Part shown: positions 39,558-48,434 of the stretch, piece by piece
Numbering within the stretch: position 1 is the stretch's first letter
Layout: every line of letters starts with the position of its first letter
DNA from: Plantibacter elymi (nom. nud.)
GTDB taxonomy: Bacteria; Actinomycetota; Actinomycetes; Actinomycetales; Microbacteriaceae
Assembly: GCF_900177795.1 (NCBI RefSeq)
Contig: NZ_FXWJ01000002.1
Location: 186,001-250,000, forward strand
DNA: 64,000 nucleotides
Reading direction: 5' to 3'
Translations under genes and position numbers: made by a program
Notes under the pieces: model-generated
The model's database searches: none
Told to the model about the DNA's origin: nothing
The model's input: only the letters and a program-made list of their open reading frames with translations

Positions 39558-40319
39558 CTACTCGTCGTCGGCCTCCAGCTCGGCCTGCACCTCGGGGGTG
39601 AGGTCGAAGTTGCTGTAGATGTTCTGGACGTCGTCGTTGTCCTCCAGGGCGTCGATCAGCTTGAACACCTTGCGCGCCGTGTCGGCGTCGATCTCCACCT
39701 TGAGGTTCGGGACGAAGGCGACGTCGGCGGAGTCGTAGTCGATACCGGCCTCTTGCAGGGCGGTCCGGGTCGCGACCATGTCGCTCGGCTCGGTGACGAC
39801 CTCGAAGGTCTCGCCCTCGGTGTTGACCTCTTCTGCGCCGGCATCGAGCACGGCGCCGAGGACGTCGTCCTCCGTGGTCCCCTCGGCCTGGACGACGATG
39901 AGGCCCTTGCGCTGGAAGTTGTAGGCGACGGAGCCCGGGTCGGCCATGGTGCCGCCGTTGCGGGACATCAGCGTCCGGACATCGGCTGCTGCACGGTTCT
40001 TGTTGTCGGTGAGGCACTCGACGAGCAGGGCGACGCCGTTCGGACCGTAGCCCTCGTACATGATCGTGGTGTAGTCGACGACCTCACCGGTGAGGCCGGC
40101 ACCACGCTTGACGGCGCGGTCGATGTTGTCGTTCGGGACAGAGGTCTTCTTCGCCTTCTGGATGGCGTCCTGCAGCGTCGGGTTGCCCGCGAGGTCTGCG
40201 CCGCCCATCTTGGCCGCGACCTCGATGTTCTTGATGAGCTTGGCGAACGACTTCGCGCGACGGCCGTCGATGACCGCCTTCTTGTGCTTGGTCGTCGCCC
40301 ACTTGGAGTGTCCGGACAT
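39558..40319 (-). CDS. yebC: YebC/TACO1 family translation-associated or transcription-regulator protein
   Basis: 253 aa. The canonical N-terminus [20 protein letters not shown] is followed by the central [20 protein letters not shown] and a C-terminal domain ending in acidic residues. YebC proteins are cytoplasmic; recent work links the family to ribosome stalling at proline runs, while older annotation calls it a transcriptional regulator. It precedes ruvC, as in most bacteria. ATG at 40319. Confidence 0.95.
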   Translation of the reverse strand: MSGHSKWATTKHKKAVIDGRRAKSFAKLIKNIEVAAKMGGADLAGNPTLQDAIQKAKKTSVPNDNIDRAVKRGAGLTGEVVDYTTIMYEGYGPNGVALLVECLTDNKNRAAADVRTLMSRNGGTMADPGSVAYNFQRKGLIVVQAEGTTEDDVLGAVLDAGAEEVNTEGETFEVVTEPSDMVATRTALQEAGIDYDSADVAFVPNLKVEIDADTARKVFKLIDALEDNDDVQNIYSNFDLTPEVQAELEADDE

Positions 40320-40418
40320 GTGCTCCCTAACTGCGTGAAAAGAACCTGACCAGTCTAGGCCAGCGACCCGGAACTCGCGATCACACCGGGACGGGCCGCG
40401 GGATCGGGCGCCACCGCC

Positions 40419-41015
40419 TCAGCGGGATCGTTCGACCTTGTCGAGGAAGTAGGCGTGGAAACGGGTGTCGCCCGTGACCTCGGGGTGGAAGGACGTGCCG
40501 AGGAGGTTCCCCTGCTCGACGGCGACCATCCGACCGTCGGGCAGCGAGGCGAGGGGTGTCACCGCCGGACCGGCGGCTTCGACCACCGGCGCGCGGATGA
40601 ACACGGCGTGCACGGGCGGGTCACCGAGGACCGGGATCGACAGGTCCGTCTCGAAGGAGTCGAGCTGCGACCCGAAGGCGTTGCGCCGGACGGAGACGTC
40701 GAGCCCGCCGAGGCTCTGCTGGCCGGCGATCCCGTCGAGGATCCGGTCGGCCAGGAGGATGAGTCCGGCGCAGGTGCCGTACACGGGTAACCCCGCGGTG
40801 ATCGCTTCGCGCAACGGTCCGGCGAGGTCGAAGGAGCGAGCGAGCTTGTCCATCACGCTCGACTCGCCGCCGGGCAGGACGAGTCCGTCGATGCCGGTCA
40901 GTTCCGAGGGACGCCTGATGAGGCTGACGTCCGCCCCGAGGCTGGTGAGGACGGCGGCATGCTCGCGGAAATCACCTTGCAGGGCGAGGACGCCGACGCG
41001 TGCCGACCCGGTCAC
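40419..41015 (-). CDS. pdxT: Pyridoxal 5'-phosphate synthase glutaminase subunit PdxT
   Basis: 198 aa. A class I glutaminase that supplies ammonia to Pdx[17 protein letters not shown] opens the protein; LPGGESSVM is the oxyanion region, nucleophile C82 sits in [13 protein letters not shown], and H177/E179 in SFHPEVTGD complete the triad. ATG at 41015 is 30 bases after the pdxS stop. PdxST is the DXP-independent route to vitamin B6. Confidence 0.97.
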   Translation of the reverse strand: MTGSARVGVLALQGDFREHAAVLTSLGADVSLIRRPSELTGIDGLVLPGGESSVMDKLARSFDLAGPLREAITAGLPVYGTCAGLILLADRILDGIAGQQSLGGLDVSVRRNAFGSQLDSFETDLSIPVLGDPPVHAVFIRAPVVEAAGPAVTPLASLPDGRMVAVEQGNLLGTSFHPEVTGDTRFHAYFLDKVERSR

Positions 41016-41045
41016 GACGTCACCTGGTTCAGGGCGGACGCGGGG

Positions 41046-41951
<906 letters not shown>

Positions 41952-42015
41952 GGTGGCGAGCGTACCGCCGGGTGGCCTGACGGTGCTCCGTCCACAGGCC
42001 GGAAATTGGACTTGG

Positions 42016-42043
42016 GTGGAGCGGTCCAGGTGGACCGGTCCAC
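42016..42043 (-). terminator. Hairpin downstream of the thrS-HIT unit
   Basis: GTGGAGCGGTCC (42016-42027) and GGACCGGTCCAC (42032-42043) pair over 12 positions with one mismatch and a four-base loop. It begins seven bases after the HIT gene stop on the minus strand, so it probably terminates thrS-HIT before pdxS. Confidence 0.6.
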
Positions 42044-42049
42044 GACGGA

Positions 42050-42606
42050 TCAGGCCGAGGCCGGCCAGGCGTCCGCGACCGACTGCCGGACGTCGCCGAG
42101 CAGCTGCGGGAGCGCCTTGGTCTGAGCGATGATCGGGAAGAAGTTGGCGTCCGTCGCCCAGCGCGGGACGATGTGCTGGTGCAGGTGCGCCGCGATCCCG
42201 GCACCGGCGACGGCGCCCTGGTTCATGCCGAGGTTGAAGCCGTCGTTCCGTGAGACGGACCGGACGACCCGCATCGCCGTCTGCGTCAGGGCGCCGATCT
42301 CGGCGACCTCCTCCGTCGTCGCATCGTCGTACATCGCGACGTGGCGGTACGGGCAGACGAGCAGGTGCCCGGAATTGTAGGGGAAGAGGTTCAGCAGCAC
42401 GAAGGCGTGCTCGCCCCGATGCACGATGAGCGCGGACTCGTCGTCGAGCGTCGGCGCGATGCAGAACGGACACCCGTCGTCGGATGGCTGGCCCTGTTTG
42501 ATGTAGACCATCCGGTGGGGCGTCCAGAGACGCTGGAACGCGTCCGGGACGCCCACCAGGTGGGAGGTGTCGATCGACTCGAACGACTCCGGTTCGGTGC
42601 CCGGGG

Positions 42607-42610
<4 letters not shown>
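42050..42610 (-). CDS. HIT family protein, probable Ap4A phosphorylase-type hydrolase
   Basis: 186 aa. HIT motif [11 protein letters not shown] with HLHQH at 142-146, and a CPFC pair at 47-50 that probably binds zinc or structures the N-terminus. [20 protein letters not shown] is the typical HIT core. In Mycobacterium the HIT gene next to thrS (Rv2613c) encodes an Ap4A phosphorylase, and the long N-terminus here ([11 protein letters not shown]) is alike. Ap4A is a side product of aminoacyl-tRNA synthetases, which fits the neighbour. ATG at 42610 overlaps the thrS stop (ATGA). Confidence 0.93.
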
Positions 42611-44574
<1,964 letters not shown>

Positions 44575-44685
44575 GGATGATCTCTCTTTCTCAGGTGAAA
44601 CCTTGGCCGTGCAAGCCTATCGTCGTCCACGACGAGGAGACGCTGCCGTCGGTCGGCGGCCATGGTTCGCGCTCGGTCGCATCGC

Positions 44686-44691
44686 TAGAGT
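44686..44691 (+). promoter_or_regulatory. Candidate -10 box (TAGAGT) for the lysoplasmalogenase-like gene
   Basis: CGCTAGAGTG, 32 bases before the ATG at 44723. The hexamer is identical to the tRNA-cluster -10 boxes at 45823 and 48135. TGGTTC at 44663-44668, 17 bases upstream, is a poor -35. Confidence 0.35.
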
Positions 44692-44722
44692 GAAGGCCTA
44701 CGACGTGACGGGGGTGACGCTG

Positions 44723-45406
44723 ATGACGGCTGTGCAGAGGAGCGGGGCTGCGATGGCGCTGTTCGCCGCGCTGCCCGTGGTCGCACTCGTGCACATCATC
44801 GCCCTTGCGTCCGGTCAGGAATGGCTGTCGCTCCTCACCAAGCCGTTCATCATGCTGGTCCTCGCGCTGGCGCTCCTGTGGTCGGTCCGACGGCTGTCGG
44901 CCGCTGCGATCACGGCGCTGGTTGCGATCCTCTGCAGCTGGCTGGGCGACGTCGCCCTCATGGTTCCGGGCGAACTCGCGTTCGGCGTGGGGATCCTGTT
45001 CTTCATGCTCGCTCAGGCCGGCTATGTCGTGCTCTTCGTGCGGCATCTGCGTACCAGGAACCGCCCGCCGGTCTGGGCGCTCCTGTACCTGGTGTGGCTC
45101 GTCGCCGGCATCGCGCTCCTCAGTCAGCAGGACATGGGGCCGCTGTATCCGGCGGTCGTCCTCTACGCCGTCGTGATCGGGGCCATGGCGGCCTCGTCTA
45201 CGATGACGACGCCGACGATCGCCGTGGGCGGTGCGCTGTTCCTCGTCTCCGACTCGTTGATCGGGCTCGACCGCTTCGTGCCTGCCGTGACGATCTGGGC
45301 GGCAGACGAGATCATCATGGCGACGTACGCCGCGGGCCAAGGCCTCATCGTGTGGGGCGTCGCGGAGGTCCTGCGTCGACGAGAGCGGGCGGTCCTCGCC
45401 GTCTGA
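44723..45406 (+). CDS. YhhN/TMEM86 family (lysoplasmalogenase-like) membrane protein
   Basis: 227 aa, about eight hydrophobic segments. Family landmarks include LLTKPFIMLVLALALL near residue 35, ILCSWLGDVALMVPGE with the conserved GD, and a C-terminal ALFLVSDSLIGLDRF. Eukaryotic TMEM86B hydrolyses lysoplasmalogens; the bacterial role is uncertain. ATG at 44723 is preceded by GGGGGTGACG, a fair ribosome binding site; upstream GTG codons in frame are less likely. A bidirectional terminator follows 54 bases after the stop. Confidence 0.9.
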   Translation: MTAVQRSGAAMALFAALPVVALVHIIALASGQEWLSLLTKPFIMLVLALALLWSVRRLSAAAITALVAILCSWLGDVALMVPGELAFGVGILFFMLAQAGYVVLFVRHLRTRNRPPVWALLYLVWLVAGIALLSQQDMGPLYPAVVLYAVVIGAMAASSTMTTPTIAVGGALFLVSDSLIGLDRFVPAVTIWAADEIIMATYAAGQGLIVWGVAEVLRRRERAVLAV

Positions 45407-45460
45407 ACGGACGTCCGGGCGTGCGACGGGTGGTCTGCGCAAGAGGTGGTCTGTGGAACG

Positions 45461-45495
45461 ACGAAGGGCCCGAGCTGTTCGCTCGGGCCCTTCGT
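45461..45495. terminator. 15-bp bidirectional terminator between the lysoplasmalogenase-like gene and the tRNA cluster
   Basis: ACGAAGGGCCCGAGC (45461-45475) pairs perfectly with 45481-45495 around a five-base loop. It lies after two convergent units and ends seven bases from the 3' end of tRNA-Val. Confidence 0.85.
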
Positions 45496-45502
45496 GTTCC
45501 TG

Positions 45503-45574
45503 TGGGCGATACTGGGATCGAACCAGTGACCTCTTCCGTGTCAGGGAAGCGCGCTACCGCTGCGCCAATCGCCC
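45503..45574 (-). tRNA. tRNA-Val(GAC), copy 1
   Basis: 72 nt on the minus strand. The acceptor GGGCGAT pairs with ATCGCCC, discriminator A. The anticodon stem CTTCC/GGAAG encloses CTGACAC, anticodon GAC. The T-arm contains GGTTCGATCCC. CCA is not encoded. Last gene of the first Gly-Cys-Val trio. Confidence 0.97.
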
Positions 45575-45595
45575 AGGTGAGTGGTGTTGCCAGCG

Positions 45596-45666
45596 AGGTG
45601 GCGACGGGATTCGAACCCGTGTGGACGGCTTTGCAGGCCGCTGCCTAGCCTCTCGGCCACGCCACC
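45596..45666 (-). tRNA. tRNA-Cys(GCA), copy 1
   Basis: 71 nt on the minus strand. The acceptor GGTGGCG pairs with CGCCACC, with discriminator T (U73) as expected for cysteine. The anticodon loop is CTGCAAA, anticodon GCA. The T-arm holds GGGTTCGAATCCC. It is 21 bases from tRNA-Val. Confidence 0.97.
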
Positions 45667-45722
45667 ACGTGTGATGAAACACACTGTCGAGTGGAACGCT
45701 TGCACGTTCTCACTGACACTCG

Positions 45723-45794
45723 AGCGGATGACGAGATTCGAACTCGCGACCCTCACCTTGGCAAGGTGATGCGCTACCACTGCGCCACATCCGC
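45723..45794 (-). tRNA. tRNA-Gly(GCC), copy 1
   Basis: 72 nt on the minus strand. The acceptor GCGGATG pairs with CATCCGC, discriminator T (U73) as usual for glycine. The anticodon loop is TTGCCAA, anticodon GCC. First gene of the trio in transcription order; a -10 box lies at 45823. Confidence 0.97.
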
Positions 45795-45822
45795 ATTGCA
45801 TCCCGTTTCCGGGTGCTTGGAA

Positions 45823-45828
45823 ACTCTA
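45823..45828 (-). promoter_or_regulatory. -10 box (TAGAGT) of tRNA cluster copy 1, -35 displaced
   Basis: The hexamer matches that of copy 2 (48135-48140). In copy 2 a TTGAAC -35 lies 18 bases upstream. Here 12 bases between two CCGA repeats are missing, so the matching CTCAAC sits only six bases from the -10. Either copy 1 uses another -35 or it is poorly transcribed. Confidence 0.4.
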
Positions 45829-45976
45829 GCCGATGTTGAGGTCGCTCGTTGACACCTCGGCGCGGGCGAGTCGGCCCAACCCTTGATGTTCCGCGGAAAA
45901 TCGGGCTGAAAATCCATCTTCCTCGGCGCGTCGGCCCGGGGCGACGTCCGGAGCGGCAGCGTTCAGGGCCGAACCA

Positions 45977-46000
45977 CCCTTCGACGGGCTCAGGGACCGG
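45977..46000 (+). repeat. Dispersed repeat R1 (core CTTCGACGGGCTCAGGGACC)
   Basis: One of six related copies at 45977, 46026, 46089, 46123, 47497 and 47630, differing here by a G in CGACGGGC. It faces R2 as an inverted pair, 26 bases apart. Confidence 0.7.
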
Positions 46001-46025
46001 AGCCGTCCGGGTGCACTCCCCAGGT

Positions 46026-46045
46026 CGCTGAGCCTGTCGAAGTGC
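46026..46045 (-). repeat. Dispersed repeat R2, inverted
   Basis: It reads CTGAGCCTGTCGAAGTGC on the plus strand, the complement of the R4 core, and forms a possible stem with R1. Confidence 0.75.
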
Positions 46046-46088
46046 GGCACGGCTCGGGGACTGAAGGTGCGGGCACACCTTTCCCGGT

Positions 46089-46109
46089 CACTGAGCCTGT
46101 CGAAGTGCC
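46089..46109 (-). repeat. Dispersed repeat R3, inverted
   Basis: It reads CACTGAGCCTGTCGAAGTGC on the plus strand. With R4, 14 bases away, it makes an inverted pair able to fold into a long hairpin. Confidence 0.8.
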
Positions 46110-46122
46110 CACGAAGATCCAC

Positions 46123-46147
46123 CCCCTTCGACAGGCTCAGGGACCGG
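46123..46147 (+). repeat. Dispersed repeat R4
   Basis: The core CCTTCGACAGGCTCAGGGAC is exact. It ends seven bases from the stop of the HNH gene, so the R3/R4 hairpin may act as its terminator. Confidence 0.8.
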
Positions 46148-46153
46148 AAACGG

Positions 46154-47425
46154 TCAGAACGGTGCGGGGTCCGGTTTCGTCCGACGGTGTTTCCCGTCTG
46201 GTGTCGTCCAGTCGAGGACCCCGCCGGGCCCGTGGTCGAGGTTCCACCCGGGGAGGTGCTTCATCCGGTGGTGATGTCGGCAGAGGCAGGCGAGATTGCC
46301 GACGTCCGTCGTGCCGCCGTCCTCCCACGCGACCGAATGATCGAGGTCGCAGGCCCGGGCTCGCCTGCCGCACCCCGGTGCCCGACAGGTGCCGTCCCGA
46401 AGCCGGACCGCGCGTTGGAGGTCGGCCGGGACGCGGTACTGATTCCGCCCGACGGAGAGGACCGCGCCGGTTTCCGGCTGGACAAGGATCCGGGTGAAGC
46501 TCGGCGCGTTCACCGCGATACGCGCGGCGGTCTCCGGGTCGATCGGGCCGTAGCCGTCGAGCGTTGCCGGGGCATCGCTGACGCCGGCCATGCTCAGGGC
46601 GGGGACGGTGATCTGCACGGTGGACTTGATGTGCTCCTGGACCTCGATGGGGTGCGGCAGGACCGGGCTCGACGCCACGTCTTCGGGCGTGACACCGGTG
46701 AGCGCGAGCGCCGCGAGGGCGTCCGCCTGCAGCTGCCCGCAGGTGCGGGTGTCGCCTGCAGCGCGTGACGCGGCGGCGGCTGCGTCGACGCGCTCGACGA
46801 TGCCCTGCGCGATCGGCGCGGTGGTGAAGAGATGCACCCAGGCCATGCCGTCGGCGGCCGGTTCGAACTCGACGCGGCGGTCTGCCTCTGAGCGGACCGC
46901 TCGGGCGGTGATCGACTCGGGGTGGAGGCGCTCGCGCAGGACGCGCGCGCGGTGCCGGAGGTACGAGGCGGTCGCGCTCTCCGCGACCGGCAGCACCTGT
47001 TCGAGGAACGCCGCCCACCCAGCAGCAGGGACGTCGCAGAGCTGGTCGGTGATCACCTGCGCATGCCGCACCGAGATACGGCCTGCCTCCAGCGACGCCA
47101 GCACGGCCGGCGCTTCGTTGACGAGACGTTCGGCGTCGTTCGTCGCACGCTGGACCGTCCGCTCCGGCATCCGGGTCGCCATCGCCAGGGCCGCACACGT
47201 CGACCGACGGGACAGCGCCCGACGCTCAGCCGGCGGGAAGATCGCCGGGACCGTGACGTCCGCGAAGGCATCGGCATAGGCGGCGGACCGGGCGAGGAGG
47301 CGCGCCTTCCGGGCGTCCAGGACGGCCTGCAGCCGGTGGAGCTCCGCCCATCCGTCCGAGAACTCCGCCAGCTGCGCGGCGTATTCGTCGCCGACGCGGG
47401 TCGCGGTGCGGGTGGTCTCGGTCAT
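46154..47425 (-). CDS. DUF222 / HNH endonuclease domain protein (13E12-repeat family type)
   Basis: 423 aa. Residues about 20-320 are the helical DUF222 domain (SRRSTCAALAMATRMPERTV, SYLRHRARVLRERLHPESIT). Residues 347-390 form a zinc-type HNH nuclease: CRAPGC, DLDHSVAWEDGGTTDVGNL and CLCRHHHRMKH, with metal-site His residues intact. This family is multicopy in actinobacterial genomes (13E12 repeats of Mycobacterium) and is thought mobile, but no transposase or terminal repeats are present. The start ATG at 47425 is GTC-ATG on the complement. It is flanked by dispersed repeats and by two copies of the same tRNA trio, which marks an unstable locus. Confidence 0.92.
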   Translation of the reverse strand: MTETTRTATRVGDEYAAQLAEFSDGWAELHRLQAVLDARKARLLARSAAYADAFADVTVPAIFPPAERRALSRRSTCAALAMATRMPERTVQRATNDAERLVNEAPAVLASLEAGRISVRHAQVITDQLCDVPAAGWAAFLEQVLPVAESATASYLRHRARVLRERLHPESITARAVRSEADRRVEFEPAADGMAWVHLFTTAPIAQGIVERVDAAAAASRAAGDTRTCGQLQADALAALALTGVTPEDVASSPVLPHPIEVQEHIKSTVQITVPALSMAGVSDAPATLDGYGPIDPETAARIAVNAPSFTRILVQPETGAVLSVGRNQYRVPADLQRAVRLRDGTCRAPGCGRRARACDLDHSVAWEDGGTTDVGNLACLCRHHHRMKHLPGWNLDHGPGGVLDWTTPDGKHRRTKPDPAPF

Positions 47426-47496
47426 GGAACCAGTCCACCATGGACCACTGACATTCCAGATGCCGAGTCGTCACAGTTGCGGAAGTCTCCGCGTGT

Positions 47497-47521
47497 GCCC
47501 TTCGACAGGCTCAGGGACCGG
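47497..47521 (+). repeat. Dispersed repeat R5
   Basis: Exact CCTTCGACAGGCTCAGGGAC core, identical to R4. Its right end TCAGGGACCG is also the first half of the tandem array that follows. Confidence 0.8.
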
Positions 47522-47610
47522 AGGGGGTACTCAGGGGCCGGAGGGGGTGCTCAGGGACCAGAGGGGGTACTCCGGGACCGGAGGAGTTGCTCAGGGATGG
47601 GAGTGAGGTG
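47511..47610 (+). repeat. 20-bp tandem repeat, about five units
   Basis: Units start at 47511, 47531, 47551, 47571 and 47591. The consensus is TCAGGGACCGGAGGGGGTAC, with units drifting to TCAGGGATGGGAGTGAGGTG at the end. There are no spacers, so this is not CRISPR. It appears to have grown from the end of R5. Confidence 0.85.
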
Positions 47611-47629
47611 CCCGATGGGCTCCTCTGTG

Positions 47630-47653
47630 CCCCTTCGACAGGCTCGGGGCCGG
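47630..47653 (+). repeat. Dispersed repeat R6
   Basis: CCCCTTCGACAGGCTCGGGG followed by CCGG, a diverged copy of the same element, 20 bases after the tandem array. Confidence 0.7.
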
Positions 47654-47740
47654 AAGGGTGCCCGCGGGCTCTGCGACTGGCGGAGCTATGGCGTCCTCGC
47701 GGGCCGGTTGAAGCAGACCGGGAAGACGCGCGCAAACGAC

Positions 47741-47767
47741 GAAAGCCCCCGGAGTCCGGGGGCTTTC
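47741..47767. terminator. 12-bp hairpin terminator of tRNA cluster copy 2
   Basis: GAAAGCCCCCGG (47741-47752) pairs fully with 47756-47767 around a three-base loop; CTTTCGTCG follows on the minus strand. It lies six bases beyond the 3' end of tRNA-Val. Confidence 0.9.
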
Positions 47768-47772
47768 TGTAG

Positions 47773-47844
47773 TGGGCGATACTGGGATCGAACCAGTGAC
47801 CTCTTCCGTGTCAGGGAAGCGCGCTACCGCTGCGCCAATCGCCC
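47773..47844 (-). tRNA. tRNA-Val(GAC), copy 2
   Basis: 72 nt, identical in sequence to copy 1 at 45503-45574 over the mature tRNA. Anticodon GAC in the loop CTGACAC. Last gene of the second trio. Confidence 0.97.
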
Positions 47845-47903
47845 GGGTGGCGTGTGTGGACACGACGCCGGGATGTTGCTGATGGAACTGTGTTGCTGAG
47901 GTG

Positions 47904-47974
47904 AGGTGGCGACGGGATTCGAACCCGTGTGGACGGCTTTGCAGGCCGCTGCCTAGCCTCTCGGCCACGCCACC
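47904..47974 (-). tRNA. tRNA-Cys(GCA), copy 2
   Basis: 71 nt, same mature sequence as copy 1 at 45596-45666, with anticodon GCA and U73. The spacer to tRNA-Val is 59 bases here against 21 in copy 1. Confidence 0.97.
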
Positions 47975-48034
47975 ATGTGTGACCGAACACACTGCCGAGC
48001 AGGGCTCCTGACGGAACGACACCACTGACACTCG

Positions 48035-48106
48035 AGCGGATGACGAGATTCGAACTCGCGACCCTCACCTTGGCAAGGTGATGCGCTACCACTGCGCCAC
48101 ATCCGC
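48035..48106 (-). tRNA. tRNA-Gly(GCC), copy 2
   Basis: 72 nt, same mature sequence as copy 1 at 45723-45794, with anticodon GCC. First gene of the second trio. A full promoter lies 29-58 bases upstream. Confidence 0.97.
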
Positions 48107-48134
48107 ATTGCCCGCATCACTGCGTGCTCGAACG

Positions 48135-48164
48135 ACTCTAGCCGAAACCGGGACCGATGTTCAA
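48135..48164 (-). promoter_or_regulatory. Promoter of tRNA cluster copy 2 (TTGAAC / TAGAGT)
   Basis: On the minus strand TTGAAC (48159-48164) and TAGAGT (48135-48140) are 18 bases apart, close to sigma-A consensus, 29 bases ahead of tRNA-Gly. Confidence 0.65.
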
Positions 48165-48223
48165 ACCGGCATGCGTCCTTTGTCGACAGCGATGCGGATG
48201 TGCGTTCGTCCCCCGGCATCGGC

Positions 48224-48229
48224 TAGTAT
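48224..48229 (+). promoter_or_regulatory. Candidate -10 box for tRNA-Val(CAC) (TAGTAT)
   Basis: GGCTAGTATCG lies 45 bases before the mature 5' end. No clear -35 is present. The same GCTAGTAT context precedes rpsD. Confidence 0.45.
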
Positions 48230-48274
48230 CGTGACTCGCGGCTGTTCGGCACCTCTCCGGTGCGGACGACCTGC

Positions 48275-48347
48275 GGGCGATTGGCGCAGTTGGTAGCGCG
48301 CTTCCTTCACACGGAAGAGGTCATCGGTTCGAGTCCGGTATCGCCCA
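48275..48347 (+). tRNA. tRNA-Val(CAC)
   Basis: 73 nt on the plus strand. The acceptor GGGCGAT pairs with ATCGCCC, discriminator A. The anticodon loop is TTCACAC, anticodon CAC, which reads GUG. It differs from the GAC isoacceptors in the D- and T-arms. A terminator follows at once. Confidence 0.97.
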
Positions 48348-48352
48348 CTGCA

Positions 48353-48372
48353 ACTCCCGGTTCGCCGGGAGT
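48353..48372. terminator. Terminator after tRNA-Val(CAC)
   Basis: ACTCCCGG (48353-48360), loop TTCG, CCGGGAGT (48365-48372), followed by CTTCGTCTTTCT. The stable TTCG tetraloop and the T-rich tail fit an intrinsic terminator. The convergent MFS gene could use it too. Confidence 0.85.
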
Positions 48373-48434
48373 CTTCGTCTTTCTGGTCCCGACCGCTCCC
48401 CCGATGCCGTGCCAGCTTGGAACGCCCGCTCCAC

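Larger units (their letters stand above)
45795..46153. other. 359-base gene-free stretch with four palindromic dispersed repeats
   Basis: It lies between tRNA-Gly copy 1 and the HNH gene stop. It holds the tRNA promoter box at 45823 and four copies of a palindrome-prone repeat, listed separately. No ORF with coding character, no RNA gene and no transposase remnant was seen. Confidence 0.7.
47426..47772. other. 347-base gene-free stretch with repeats and a tRNA terminator
   Basis: It lies between the HNH start and tRNA-Val copy 2. It contains R5, a 20-bp tandem array, R6 and a terminator, each listed separately. No credible coding region was seen in it, and no promoter for the HNH gene could be defined. 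Confidence 0.7.

Noticed and set aside
44575-44722. T-box leader ahead of thrS
   Set aside because: No T-box sequence or specifier stem is visible, and the leader is too short.
46154-47425. Insertion sequence around the HNH gene
   Set aside because: The product is DUF222/HNH, not a transposase, and there are no terminal inverted repeats or target duplications that bound it.
47511-47610. CRISPR array
   Set aside because: The 20-bp repeats are contiguous with no spacers and no cas genes nearby.
45503-48106. Prophage or integrative element attachment site at tRNA genes
   Set aside because: The duplicated sequences are whole tRNA trios, not 3' tRNA fragments, and there is no integrase or phage gene between them.
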